Part shown: in pieces, positions 54,011 through 64,000 of the stretch
How positions within the stretch are numbered: the stretch's first letter is position 1
How the letters are laid out: each line of letters opens with the position of its first letter
From: Bacillus xiapuensis
GTDB taxonomy: Bacteria > Bacillota > Bacilli > Bacillales > Domibacillaceae
Assembly (NCBI RefSeq): GCF_002797355.1
Contig: NZ_KZ454939.1
Span: 1,025,828 to 1,089,827, forward strand
DNA: 64,000 nt
Direction: 5' to 3'
Program-made: the position numbers and the translations under genes
The notes under the pieces: generated by a model
The model's input: only the letters and a program-made list of their open reading frames with translations
Databases searched by the model: none
What the model was told of the DNA's origin: nothing

Positions 54011-54096
54011 GCTGTCCTGCTCGTGTTTGTTCTCTGATGAATTATGCCAATTTGGAGTAATAATCGGAAGCAGATGCATAGGCAGGACAGCTTTTT
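54011..54096 (+). terminator. Terminator after ileS
   Basis: GCTGTCCTGC (54011-54020) pairs perfectly with GCAGGACAGC (54082-54091) across a 61-base loop, followed by TTTTT. Confidence 0.7.
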
Positions 54097-54169
54097 CTGT
54101 TATGTGGGGCTGAGCAAGCGGATGTCGAGAAGAATCTTAAAGATCTAATGGAGGAAATGGGGTGCTTTC

Positions 54170-54649
54170 TTGTACTATTTACTAGCTCTATTTATTGTTT
54201 TATTAGATCAGTGGACGAAATGGCTGGTCGTCAAGGGGATGGAAATTGGGGAAAGCTCAGAAGTGATCAAGGACTTTCTTTATATTACTTCCCATCGGAA
54301 CCGGGGAGCTGCTTGGGGGATGCTTGAAGGGCAGCTGTGGTTATTTTATATTATTACGGTGGTAGTGATCATTGGAATTGTTTATTATATGCAGACACAG
54401 GCCAAAAATAAGCCGTTGATGCAAAGCGCCTTAGCTCTTTTGCTTGGCGGAGCCATCGGCAACTTTATTGACCGTATTTTTCGTAAAGAAGTGGTTGATT
54501 TTATTAACACGTATATTTTTAGCTATGATTTCCCTATTTTCAATATTGCAGATGCCTCTTTAACGATGGGGGTCATATTGCTGATGGGGGCTATGATCAT
54601 AGAAGATCGGAAAGAAAAGGAGCTCATGAATGGAAAAAATAGAACATAG
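54170..54649 (+). CDS. lspA: Lipoprotein signal peptidase
   Basis: Aspartic membrane protease of 159 residues with four helices that removes signal peptides from prolipoproteins (such as CtaC here). Catalytic aspartates lie in [19 protein letters not shown] and [13 protein letters not shown]. The early [10 protein letters not shown] and NRGAAWGML segments are typical. TTG 54170 is the likely start, giving [14 protein letters not shown]. Its end overlaps the next gene by 20 bases. Confidence 0.95.
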   Translation: MYYLLALFIVLLDQWTKWLVVKGMEIGESSEVIKDFLYITSHRNRGAAWGMLEGQLWLFYIITVVVIIGIVYYMQTQAKNKPLMQSALALLLGGAIGNFIDRIFRKEVVDFINTYIFSYDFPIFNIADASLTMGVILLMGAMIIEDRKEKELMNGKNRT

Positions 54650-55541
54650 CGTTGGAGCAGCTGAAAACAATCTGCGCATTGATAAAGTAGTAGCTAGCCT
54701 CAATGAGGAGTGGTCGCGTACGCAGGTGCAAGAATGGATCAAAGAAGGGCTTGTGAAAGTAAATGACCGTCCGGTAAAAGCGAATTATAAATGCGAATTA
54801 GAAGATCAGCTTATAATTGAAATTCCGTCCCCCCAACCGCTTGATATCGAGGCGGAGGATATGAATTTGGATATTTATTATGAAGATGAAGATGTGCTAG
54901 TGGTCAACAAGCCTAGAGGCATGGTCGTTCATCCGGCTCCCGGTCATTTATCAGGAACGCTTGTAAACGGTTTGATGGCTCATTGCCAAGATTTATCCGG
55001 GATCAATGGTGTAATGCGCCCTGGAATTGTGCACCGTATCGACAAAGACACATCCGGACTATTAATGGTAGCCAAAAACGATTTTGCTCATGAGAAGCTT
55101 GTGCAGCAGCTGGTTGAGAAAACGGTCACTCGGAAATACAAAGCGATCGTACACGGAGTGATCCCCCATGATTATGGCACGATTGATGCGCCGATTGCCA
55201 GAGATCCAAAGGAACGGCAAAGCATGGCCGTTATTGAAGGCGGCAAACATGCCGTTACTCATTTTCAAGTTTTAGAGCGCTTTTCACATTATACCCTTGT
55301 TGAATGCGAGCTTGAAACGGGCCGCACGCATCAAATTCGCGTCCATATGAAATATATTGGCTACCCACTTGCCGGCGACCCTAAATACGGCCCGAAAAAA
55401 ACATTGGATATTGATGGGCAGGCTCTTCACGCCGGCATTCTTGGCTTTGTTCATCCCCGCACAAAAGAATATTTAGAATTTGAAGCGCCGCTTCCTGCTG
55501 AATTTGCGAAACTTCTTGACTATTTGGCCAAAAGCAATTGA
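54630..55541 (+). CDS. RluD-type 23S rRNA pseudouridine synthase (YlyB)
   Basis: Protein of 303 residues: N-terminal S4 domain ([31 protein letters not shown]), then a RluA-family catalytic domain with [20 protein letters not shown] (catalytic Asp), [23 protein letters not shown] and the closing LHAG. It probably modifies U1911/1915/1917-type positions in 23S rRNA. ATG 54630 follows AAGGAG inside lspA. Its stop codon lies within the -35 of the pyr promoter. Confidence 0.92.
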   Translation: MEKIEHSVGAAENNLRIDKVVASLNEEWSRTQVQEWIKEGLVKVNDRPVKANYKCELEDQLIIEIPSPQPLDIEAEDMNLDIYYEDEDVLVVNKPRGMVVHPAPGHLSGTLVNGLMAHCQDLSGINGVMRPGIVHRIDKDTSGLLMVAKNDFAHEKLVQQLVEKTVTRKYKAIVHGVIPHDYGTIDAPIARDPKERQSMAVIEGGKHAVTHFQVLERFSHYTLVECELETGRTHQIRVHMKYIGYPLAGDPKYGPKKTLDIDGQALHAGILGFVHPRTKEYLEFEAPLPAEFAKLLDYLAKSN

Positions 55542-55566
55542 CAAATGACACAGCTTAATGTATGAT
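55538..55566 (+). promoter_or_regulatory. Sigma-A promoter of the pyr operon
   Basis: Perfect TTGACA (55538-55543), 17 bases, TATGAT (55561-55566). The TGA stop of the upstream pseudouridine synthase (55539-55541) forms part of the -35. Confidence 0.85.
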
Positions 55567-55568
55567 GA

Positions 55569-56255
<687 letters not shown>

Positions 56256-56264
56256 GGGCGCTTT

Positions 56265-56450
56265 TTAAACGCAGTCCAGAGAGACTGGCGAAGAGCGGAG
56301 GAATAAAAATTCAATTGAATAGAAGCCTTTTAATAATGTCCAGTGAGGCATTCAAGGGTGCGCAGATAAGAGATATGGTACAGGTTATGGATAGGCCTGC
56401 TATAGCTTTATCTTCAATCAAAACACCCGAGTGAAGTCGGGTGTTTTTTT
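56265..56450 (+). promoter_or_regulatory. pyrR-pyrB intercistronic attenuator with two PyrR loops
   Basis: Two PyrR-loop-like sequences occur: GCAGTCCAGAGAGACTGG (56271-56288) and AATGTCCAGTGAGGCATT (56334-56351), the second followed by CAAGG. Only one terminator follows, ACACCCGA/TCGGGTGT with a T run (56423-56450). Between the loops is an orphan SD (GCGGAGGA, 56295-56302) with no gene after it. B. subtilis has pyrP, with attenuators on both sides, in this position. Confidence 0.75.
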
Positions 56451-56473
56451 ATGCAAATGGAGGCGGATAAACA

Positions 56474-57406
56474 ATGACGCAAAATTTTGTTTCAATTAAG
56501 GATATGCATAAAGATGAGATTCTGTTAATATTAATGCAAGCAGAGAAATTTTCTCAAGGTGAAAGCTGGCGGCCGGCTAAGCAGACGTTCATTGCTAATT
56601 TATTTTTTGAAGCGAGCACGAGAACGAAGAGCAGCTTTGAAGTAGCAGAAAGAAAGCTCGGCCTTGATGTCATTCCTTTTGAAGCTGGAACTTCAAGCGT
56701 ACTTAAAGGGGAGACATTGTATGATACCGTCCGAACGCTTGAATCCATCGGTGTGAATGCGGTTGTTATCCGCCATGACGAGGATGAATATTATCAGCAG
56801 CTGATCAATAAAGTCAACATACCGGTCATCAATGCGGGGGACGGCTGCGGACAGCACCCGACACAATGCTTGCTTGATTTATTTACGATTCGGCAAGAAT
56901 TCGGATGTTTTGAAGGTCTAAAAGTCGGAATAGTCGGTGATATACGCCATAGCCGGGTGGCTCGTTCAAATGCTGAAGCTTTAAAAAAACTGGGCGCTGA
57001 GGTTCGCTTTTCAGGACCTTCCGAGTGGTTCCAAGAGGATTATTTAGCCGCTGGAGCATTCGTTGAAGTAGATGAATTAGTCGAAGAAGCCGATGTTCTG
57101 ATGCTGCTTCGAATCCAGCATGAACGCCACGGCCAACATACCCTGATGTCGAAGGAGCAATATCATCGCATGTATGGGCTTACGGTCGAACGCGAGCGGC
57201 GAATGAAGCCAAAGAGCATCATTATGCATCCGGCGCCGGTAAACCGCGATGTGGAAATCGCCGACAGCTTAGTAGAGTGCGAGCGTTCAAGAATCTTTAA
57301 ACAAATGGAAAACGGTGTGTATGTCAGAATGGCCGTACTGAAACAAATGCTTGAAGGGAGAATGTCAAATGAACTGGTTAATCAAAAATGGCAATATTCT
57401 TGCTGA
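56474..57406 (+). CDS. pyrB: Aspartate carbamoyltransferase
   Basis: Protein of 310 residues, the first committed enzyme of pyrimidine synthesis. Carbamoyl phosphate motif [12 protein letters not shown] near residue 48, [18 protein letters not shown] near 128, and [11 protein letters not shown] near 255. The SD is ATGGAGGCGG with ATG at 56474. The C-terminus ([16 protein letters not shown]) appears extended: it runs 38 bases into pyrC, beyond the usual end after LKQMLEG. Confidence 0.95.
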   Translation: MTQNFVSIKDMHKDEILLILMQAEKFSQGESWRPAKQTFIANLFFEASTRTKSSFEVAERKLGLDVIPFEAGTSSVLKGETLYDTVRTLESIGVNAVVIRHDEDEYYQQLINKVNIPVINAGDGCGQHPTQCLLDLFTIRQEFGCFEGLKVGIVGDIRHSRVARSNAEALKKLGAEVRFSGPSEWFQEDYLAAGAFVEVDELVEEADVLMLLRIQHERHGQHTLMSKEQYHRMYGLTVERERRMKPKSIIMHPAPVNRDVEIADSLVECERSRIFKQMENGVYVRMAVLKQMLEGRMSNELVNQKWQYSC

Positions 57407-58655
57407 AAATGGAGAATGGATCAAGCAAGACATCCGGATTAAAGCTGATAAAATCGCAGAAATGGGTCCGGAATTGACAGAGCAGGGGGAAAAGGTCGTG
57501 GAGGCGGATGGCCAATTAATTGTCCCCGGATTTATCGATCTCCACGTTCATTTGCGCGAACCCGGCGGCGAGCATAAAGAAACGATTGCAACTGGCACGA
57601 TGGCTGCCGCTAAAGGCGGATTTACGACGGTCGCCGCTATGCCAAATACGCGGCCGGTGCCTGATACAGCTGAACATTTATCAGCATTAAATAAGCGGAT
57701 TGCAGAAGCAGCGCATGTGCGCGTGCTCCCTTATGCCTCCATTACCATTCGTGAAGCGGGAAAAGAGTTAACCGATTTTGAAAGCTTAAAGAATAATGGC
57801 GCTTTTGCTTTTACGGATGATGGGGTCGGCATTCAAGAGGCAGGCATGATGTATGAGGCGATGAAAAAAGCTGCCAGCCTCAATGCGGCGGTAGTAGCGC
57901 ATTGTGAAGATAATACGCTCATATACGGCGGAGCAGTACATGACGGCAAATTTGCAAAGGAGAATAATCTTCCAGGTATTCCGTCCATCTGTGAAGCTGT
58001 ACATATAGCAAGAGATGTGCTGATTGCTGAAGCAGCAAACTGCCATTATCATGTTTGCCATATCAGTACAAAAGAATCCGTACGTGCGGTGAGAGAGGCT
58101 AAGAAAGCTGGCATTCGCGTGACGGCCGAAGTCACTCCGCATCATTTATTGCTTTGTGATCAAGATATACCGAGAATAGACACTAATTATAAAATGAATC
58201 CTCCGCTGCGAGGGAAAGCGGATCAGCAGGCTTTATTAGAGGGGATCTTGGATGGCACAATCGACTTTATTGCCACTGACCATGCTCCGCATACAGCTGA
58301 AGAAAAAGCGGCCAGCATGCAAACAGCACCGTTTGGCATCGTCGGACTGGAAACGGCTTTTCCGCTTTTATATACCAACCTGGTGAAAACGGGCGTCTTT
58401 ACTCTTAAACAATTAGTAGATTGGATGACGATTAAGCCGGCTGAAGCGTTCGGCCTTCCATATGGCAAGCTGGAAAAAGGAGCCATTGCTGATCTCGCTT
58501 TAATAGATCTGACAGCGGAACGAATTATCCGTCCGGAAAGCTTTGCATCAAAGGGAAAGAATACGCCGTTTGTTAATTGGAAATGCAATGGATGGCCAAC
58601 AGCTACATTTTCAGAAGGAAAACTTGTTTGGCAGGAAGGAAAGGTGGAAGCATGA
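57369..58655 (+). CDS. pyrC: Dihydroorotase
   Basis: Class I dihydroorotase of 428 residues, same length as in B. subtilis. Zinc ligands in [18 protein letters not shown] near residue 60 and in the later histidine motifs ([24 protein letters not shown]). It closes carbamoyl aspartate to dihydroorotate. ATG 57369 follows GGGAG and lies inside pyrB; the stop overlaps carA by four bases (ATGA). Confidence 0.96.
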   Translation: MNWLIKNGNILAENGEWIKQDIRIKADKIAEMGPELTEQGEKVVEADGQLIVPGFIDLHVHLREPGGEHKETIATGTMAAAKGGFTTVAAMPNTRPVPDTAEHLSALNKRIAEAAHVRVLPYASITIREAGKELTDFESLKNNGAFAFTDDGVGIQEAGMMYEAMKKAASLNAAVVAHCEDNTLIYGGAVHDGKFAKENNLPGIPSICEAVHIARDVLIAEAANCHYHVCHISTKESVRAVREAKKAGIRVTAEVTPHHLLLCDQDIPRIDTNYKMNPPLRGKADQQALLEGILDGTIDFIATDHAPHTAEEKAASMQTAPFGIVGLETAFPLLYTNLVKTGVFTLKQLVDWMTIKPAEAFGLPYGKLEKGAIADLALIDLTAERIIRPESFASKGKNTPFVNWKCNGWPTATFSEGKLVWQEGKVEA

Positions 58656-59743
58656 AAAAACAACTGATTTTAGAAGATGGCACAACATTTGTCGGCCAAG
58701 GCTTTGGCAGCGATAAAGATACAATCGGCGAAATTGTTTTTACAACGGGAATGACGGGCTATCAAGAGGTGTTGTCGGACCCTTCCTACTGCGGGCAAAT
58801 TGTCACATTTACCTATCCTTTAATCGGGAATTACGGCATTAACCGCGATGACTTCGAAACGATTCATCCGGCTGTCAAAGGCCTGATTGTCAAAGAAGCG
58901 GCAAGTGATCCATCTAATTTCCGCAGTCAAATGACATTAGATGCCTATTTAAAAATGAAGAGCATTCCTGCTATTGCGGGAATTGATACAAGAAAGCTAA
59001 CTAGAATTATCCGCCAGCACGGTACATTAAAAGGGGCGATTGTGTCCATGGAGGAAGATGCGGAAGCGATGATTCACCGGCTGCAAGCAACCGTTTTGCC
59101 AAAGGATCAAGTGGACCAGGTCTCAACGAAATCTGCCTATCCCAGTCCAGGGCGAGGCTATAGAGTCGTATTAATGGACTTTGGCATGAAGCATGGCATT
59201 TTGCGCGAGCTGAACAAACGGGATTGCGACGTAATCGTCGTTCCGCACGATACAAAAGCAGAAGAAATACTCCAATTTAACCCGGATGGCATTATGCTAA
59301 CTAATGGACCGGGCAATCCGAAAGACGTGCCGCATGCGGTTGAAACGGTCAGAGAACTGATCGGAAAAGTACCAATATTCGGAATATGCTTAGGCCATCA
59401 GCTGTTTGCGCTCGCATCCGGAGCGGATACTTTCAAATTGAAATTCGGTCATCGCGGATCGAATCACCCTGTGAAAGACTTGGAAACAGGAAAAACGGCA
59501 TTAACCTCTCAAAACCATGGCTATGCGGTTTGTGAAGATTCTGTTGCCGGCACAGATTTGAAAGTAACTCATATCGCCTTAAATGACGGAACAGTGGAAG
59601 GTTTGGCCCACAAAAGATATCCGGCCTTCTCCGTGCAGTACCATCCGGAAGCCTCGCCGGGGCCGGAAGATGATAACCAGTTATTTGACCGCTTTATCAG
59701 CATGATGAAACATAACGCAGGAAAGGAGCTTCAACATGCCTAA
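58652..59743 (+). CDS. pyrAA: Carbamoyl phosphate synthase, glutaminase subunit (pyrimidine-specific)
   Basis: Protein of 363 residues. The N-terminal CPSase domain has [33 protein letters not shown]; the class I amidotransferase domain has the catalytic Cys in [14 protein letters not shown] near 240 and His/Glu in [11 protein letters not shown]. It hydrolyses glutamine and feeds ammonia to the large subunit. The start overlaps the pyrC stop and the end overlaps the large subunit gene by eight bases. Confidence 0.96.
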   Translation: MKKQLILEDGTTFVGQGFGSDKDTIGEIVFTTGMTGYQEVLSDPSYCGQIVTFTYPLIGNYGINRDDFETIHPAVKGLIVKEAASDPSNFRSQMTLDAYLKMKSIPAIAGIDTRKLTRIIRQHGTLKGAIVSMEEDAEAMIHRLQATVLPKDQVDQVSTKSAYPSPGRGYRVVLMDFGMKHGILRELNKRDCDVIVVPHDTKAEEILQFNPDGIMLTNGPGNPKDVPHAVETVRELIGKVPIFGICLGHQLFALASGADTFKLKFGHRGSNHPVKDLETGKTALTSQNHGYAVCEDSVAGTDLKVTHIALNDGTVEGLAHKRYPAFSVQYHPEASPGPEDDNQLFDRFISMMKHNAGKELQHA

Positions 59744-62700
59744 ACGAACAGATATTAAAAGCATATTAGTGATTGGTTCCGGTCCGATTGTCATCGGGCA
59801 GGCAGCGGAATTTGACTATGCCGGCACGCAAGCGTGTCTTGCACTGAAAGAAGAGGGGTATCGCGTGATCTTGGTGAACTCCAATCCGGCGACGATTATG
59901 ACGGATACCGAAATTGCCGATGCCGTGTATATTGAACCGATCACATTGGATTTTGTCAGCCGGATTATCCAAAAGGAACGTCCGGACGCCATCCTGCCGA
60001 CACTGGGAGGTCAGACTGGCTTGAACATGGCCGTTGAATTGGCCAATGCAGGCGTGCTGGAGGAATATGGAGTGCAGGTGCTGGGAACAAAGCTGTCAGC
60101 GATTGAGCAAGCAGAAGACCGGGATTTATTCCGCCAGCTTATGAATGAATTGAATGAACCGGTTCCTGAAAGTGAAATCATTCATACGCTGGAGGAAGCG
60201 CATGCGTTTGTTGAAAAAATTGGTTACCCGATCATCGTTCGTCCAGCCTATACACTCGGCGGAACTGGCGGGGGAATATGCACGAACGAGGAAGAATTGG
60301 CTGAAATCGTAACGAGCGGATTAAAGCACAGTCCGGTCACCCAATGTCTGATCGAAAAAAGCATTGCTGGATTCAAGGAAATTGAATATGAGGTGATGCG
60401 CGATTCGAATGATAACGCCATTGTGGTTTGTAATATGGAAAACATTGATCCGGTCGGTATTCACACAGGAGATTCCATTGTAGTGGCACCAAGCCAGACG
60501 CTCAGCGACCGCGAATATCAAATGCTGCGAAATACGTCGCTGAAGATCATCCGCGCACTAGGCATTGAAGGCGGCTGCAATGTGCAGCTGGCGCTCGATC
60601 CGCATAGCTTCAACTATTATATTATTGAAGTGAATCCGCGGGTCAGCCGTTCATCCGCGCTCGCCTCTAAAGCCACCGGGTATCCGATCGCTAAACTGGC
60701 GGCAAAAATTGCAGTTGGACTGACGCTTGATGAAATGAAAAATCCGGTTACGGGCAAAACCTATGCATGCTTTGAGCCTGCGCTTGATTATATCGTTTCT
60801 AAGATTCCTAGATGGCCGTTTGATAAATTTGAATCGGCCAATCGAACTCTGGGCACGCAAATGAAAGCAACAGGAGAAGTGATGGCGATCGGCCGCACGC
60901 TTGAAGAGTCTCTATTGAAAGCTGTTCGCTCCCTTGAAAGTGGCGTATACCATCTCGAATTGGATGAAATCAAAGAAATGGACGACGTGCTGATTGAAAG
61001 GCGTATTCGAAAGGCCGGCGATGAACGCCTCTTCTACATCGGAGAAGCATTGCGCCGCGGGGTGGCGGTTGAGACGATCCATGAGTGGAGCAAGATTGAT
61101 CCCTTCTTCTTGGAAAAATTCGCGAATATCGTTGAATTTGAAGAGGAAGTTAAGGCGAACCCGTTTAACGTTTCTGTGGCAGAAACGGCCAAGCGAATGG
61201 GATTTGCTGATTGCACAATTGCTAAGCTTTGGGGAACAGCTGAGAAAGCTGTTTATGACTGGCGAAAGGATAGCGGAATCATGCCTGTTTTCAAAATGGT
61301 TGACACTTGCGCCGCTGAATTTGAATCAGCTACACCGTATTATTACGGTACTTACGAAGATGAAAATGAATCGATCGTAACCGATCGCAAAAGCGTGGTT
61401 GTCCTTGGTTCGGGTCCCATCCGCATCGGTCAGGGAGTGGAATTTGATTATGCCACTGTGCACTCAGTGTGGGCGATTAAAGAAGCCGGCTACGAGGCGG
61501 TTATCATCAATAACAACCCAGAAACGGTTTCCACGGACTTCAGCATCTCCGACAAACTATATTTTGAGCCGCTGACGGTTGAGGACGTCATGCATATTAT
61601 TGATTTAGAAAAGCCGGAGGGAGTGGTCGTTCAGTTCGGCGGGCAAACAGCCATCAATTTGGCCGAGAAGCTAGTCGAACATGGCGTGAAAATTCTAGGC
61701 ACGAGTCTTGAAGATTTGGATCGTGCAGAGAATCGCGATAAGTTCGAGCAAACGCTGGAATCATTAAATATCCCGCAGCCGCTTGGAAAAACAGCTTTCT
61801 CAGTCGAAGCCGCTGTACAAATTGCCGAAACAATCGGCTACCCTGTACTGGTCCGCCCGTCCTATGTGCTGGGAGGCCGCGCGATGGAGATCGTGTACAA
61901 AGAAGAAGAGCTTTTGCAATACATGCAGAATGCGGTCAAAGTCAATCCTGATCATCCGGTATTAATTGACCGGTATTTAACGGGGAAAGAAATTGAAGTA
62001 GATGCGATTTCTGACGGAACAGATGTGGTCATACCGGGAATTATGGAGCATATCGAACGAGCGGGTGTGCACTCCGGTGACTCGATTGCCGTTTACCCGC
62101 CGCAGCAATTAACGAAAGAACAAAAAAATAAAATTATCGAATATACGATCAAACTGGCGAAGGGATTAAATATCATCGGATTATTAAATATCCAGTACGT
62201 TGTGTCTAAAGGTGAAGTGTACGTATTAGAAGTGAATCCGCGTTCTAGCCGTACGGTTCCGTTTTTAAGTAAGATCACCAATGTGCCAATGGCTAATTTG
62301 GCTACAAAGGCGATTCTGGGCCATTCATTAAAGGAAATGGGCTACAAAACCGGGTTGGTATCAGAAGAAAAAGGCGTGTTTGTGAAAGTGCCTGTCTTCT
62401 CCTTTGCTAAATTGCGCCGGGTAGATACGACGCTCGGACCGGAAATGAAATCAACGGGAGAAGTGATGGGGAAAGATGCAACGCTAGCTAAAGCGCTTTA
62501 TAAAGGGCTGGTGGCTTCCGGTATGAAAATTCCAACAAAAGGATCCGTTTTAATGACAGTCGCGGATAAGGACAAGGAAGAAGCGCTGGAGCTTGCTAAA
62601 CGTTTCCATAACATTGGCTACAAACTGCTCGCCACTCACGGCACCGCCCAATTTCTGAATGAAGCCGGTGTGCCGGCAGAAACAGTGGCGAAAATTGGCG

Positions 62701-62950
62701 CCAAGGGGCCTGATATGCTGGATATAATCCGCTCGGGACAAGCGCAGTTTGTGATTAATACATTGACCAAAGGAAAACAGCCAGCGCGTGATGGTTTCCG
62801 CATCCGCCGCGAAGCCGTGGAGAACGGCATTCCTTGTCTCACGTCATTAGATACAGCAGAAGCGATTCTTCTTGTGCTGGAGTCTATGATTTTTTCAGCA
62901 GAAGCCATGCCTCAGGCGGAATCTGCTCCCGGGGTAGAGGCGGTGCTGTC

Positions 62951-62954
<4 letters not shown>
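59736..62954 (+). CDS. pyrAB: Carbamoyl phosphate synthase, large subunit (pyrimidine-specific)
   Basis: Protein of 1072 residues made of two homologous ATP-grasp halves: [16 protein letters not shown] near residue 18 and [16 protein letters not shown] near 560, each with its ATP-grasp core ([26 protein letters not shown]) and a VNPRxSRSSA/[10 protein letters not shown] site. A C-terminal MGS-like domain (residues 930-1072) is the expected binding site for allosteric UMP and PRPP. It makes carbamoyl phosphate for PyrB. Confidence 0.97.

Positions 62955-64000
<1,046 letters not shown>

Overview
The window is a contiguous piece of chromosome from an aerobic, endospore-forming member of the Bacillaceae with moderate G+C. 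The evidence is internal: a caa3 cytochrome oxidase operon, a complete early sporulation set (spoIIGA-sigE, sigG, spoVD, spoVE, ylbJ), a bacillithiol gene (bshC), a DAP-type murE, PyrR-regulated pyr genes, and gene order that closely follows the Bacillus subtilis pycA - ctaA - ylb - dcw - ylm - pyr region as I know it. There are no rRNA or tRNA genes, prophages, insertion sequences or CRISPR arrays. Most genes are ordinary; the unusual material lies in the intergenic DNA. Many genes start with TTG or GTG placed just after a strong Shine-Dalgarno (SD) sequence, so several starts given here are internal to the longest open frame.

Layout. 1-8.3 kb: end of pycA, then ctaA (minus) divergent from ctaBCDEF, with ctaG and a DUF420 (YozB/CtaM-type) gene: haem A synthesis and assembly of caa3 oxidase. 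8.4-26.3 kb: the ylb region, with a YugN-like gene, ylbC, ylbD, ylbE, a lipoprotein, ylbF, ylbG, a YlbA-like gene, a stalk-domain protein, a probable csfG small RNA, rsmD, coaD, ylbJ, ylbK, ylbL, tmcAL, ylbN-rpmF, a crotonase-family gene, ylbP, panE and bshC. 26.6-43.4 kb: the division and cell wall cluster mraZ-rsmH-ftsL-pbpB, spoVD, murE-mraY-murD, spoVE, murG, divIB, ftsA, ftsZ. The murB, ylxW, ylxX and sbp genes known from B. subtilis at this place are absent. 43.5-46.8 kb: spoIIGA-sigE and sigG, separated by a terminator and a cluster of palindromic repeats. 46.8-50.9 kb: ylmC, ylmD, ylmE, sepF, ylmG, ylmH, divIVA. 50.9-55.5 kb: T-box-controlled ileS, lspA and a RluD-type pseudouridine synthase. 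55.5-64 kb: pyrR, pyrB, pyrC, carA, carB, pyrK and the start of pyrD, with PyrR attenuators but no pyrP.

The genes form a few functional groups: respiratory oxidase assembly, septum and wall synthesis with its sporulation branch, the sigma cascade of spore formation, and de novo pyrimidine synthesis. Sporulation control can be read from the DNA: Spo0A boxes before spoIIGA, a consensus sigma-F promoter before sigG, sigma-E promoters before spoVD and inside the end of murD for spoVE, a sigma-E/K promoter before ylbD, and a sigma-F/G-type promoter before the csfG candidate. The best leads for new biology are the csfG candidate, the four-copy palindromic repeat cluster between sigE and sigG, a dispersed intergenic repeat near ylbD and rsmD, a pyrR-pyrB spacer holding two PyrR-binding loops where pyrP is missing, and a possible frameshifted small gene before mraZ. 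I did not find a clearly new multigene system.
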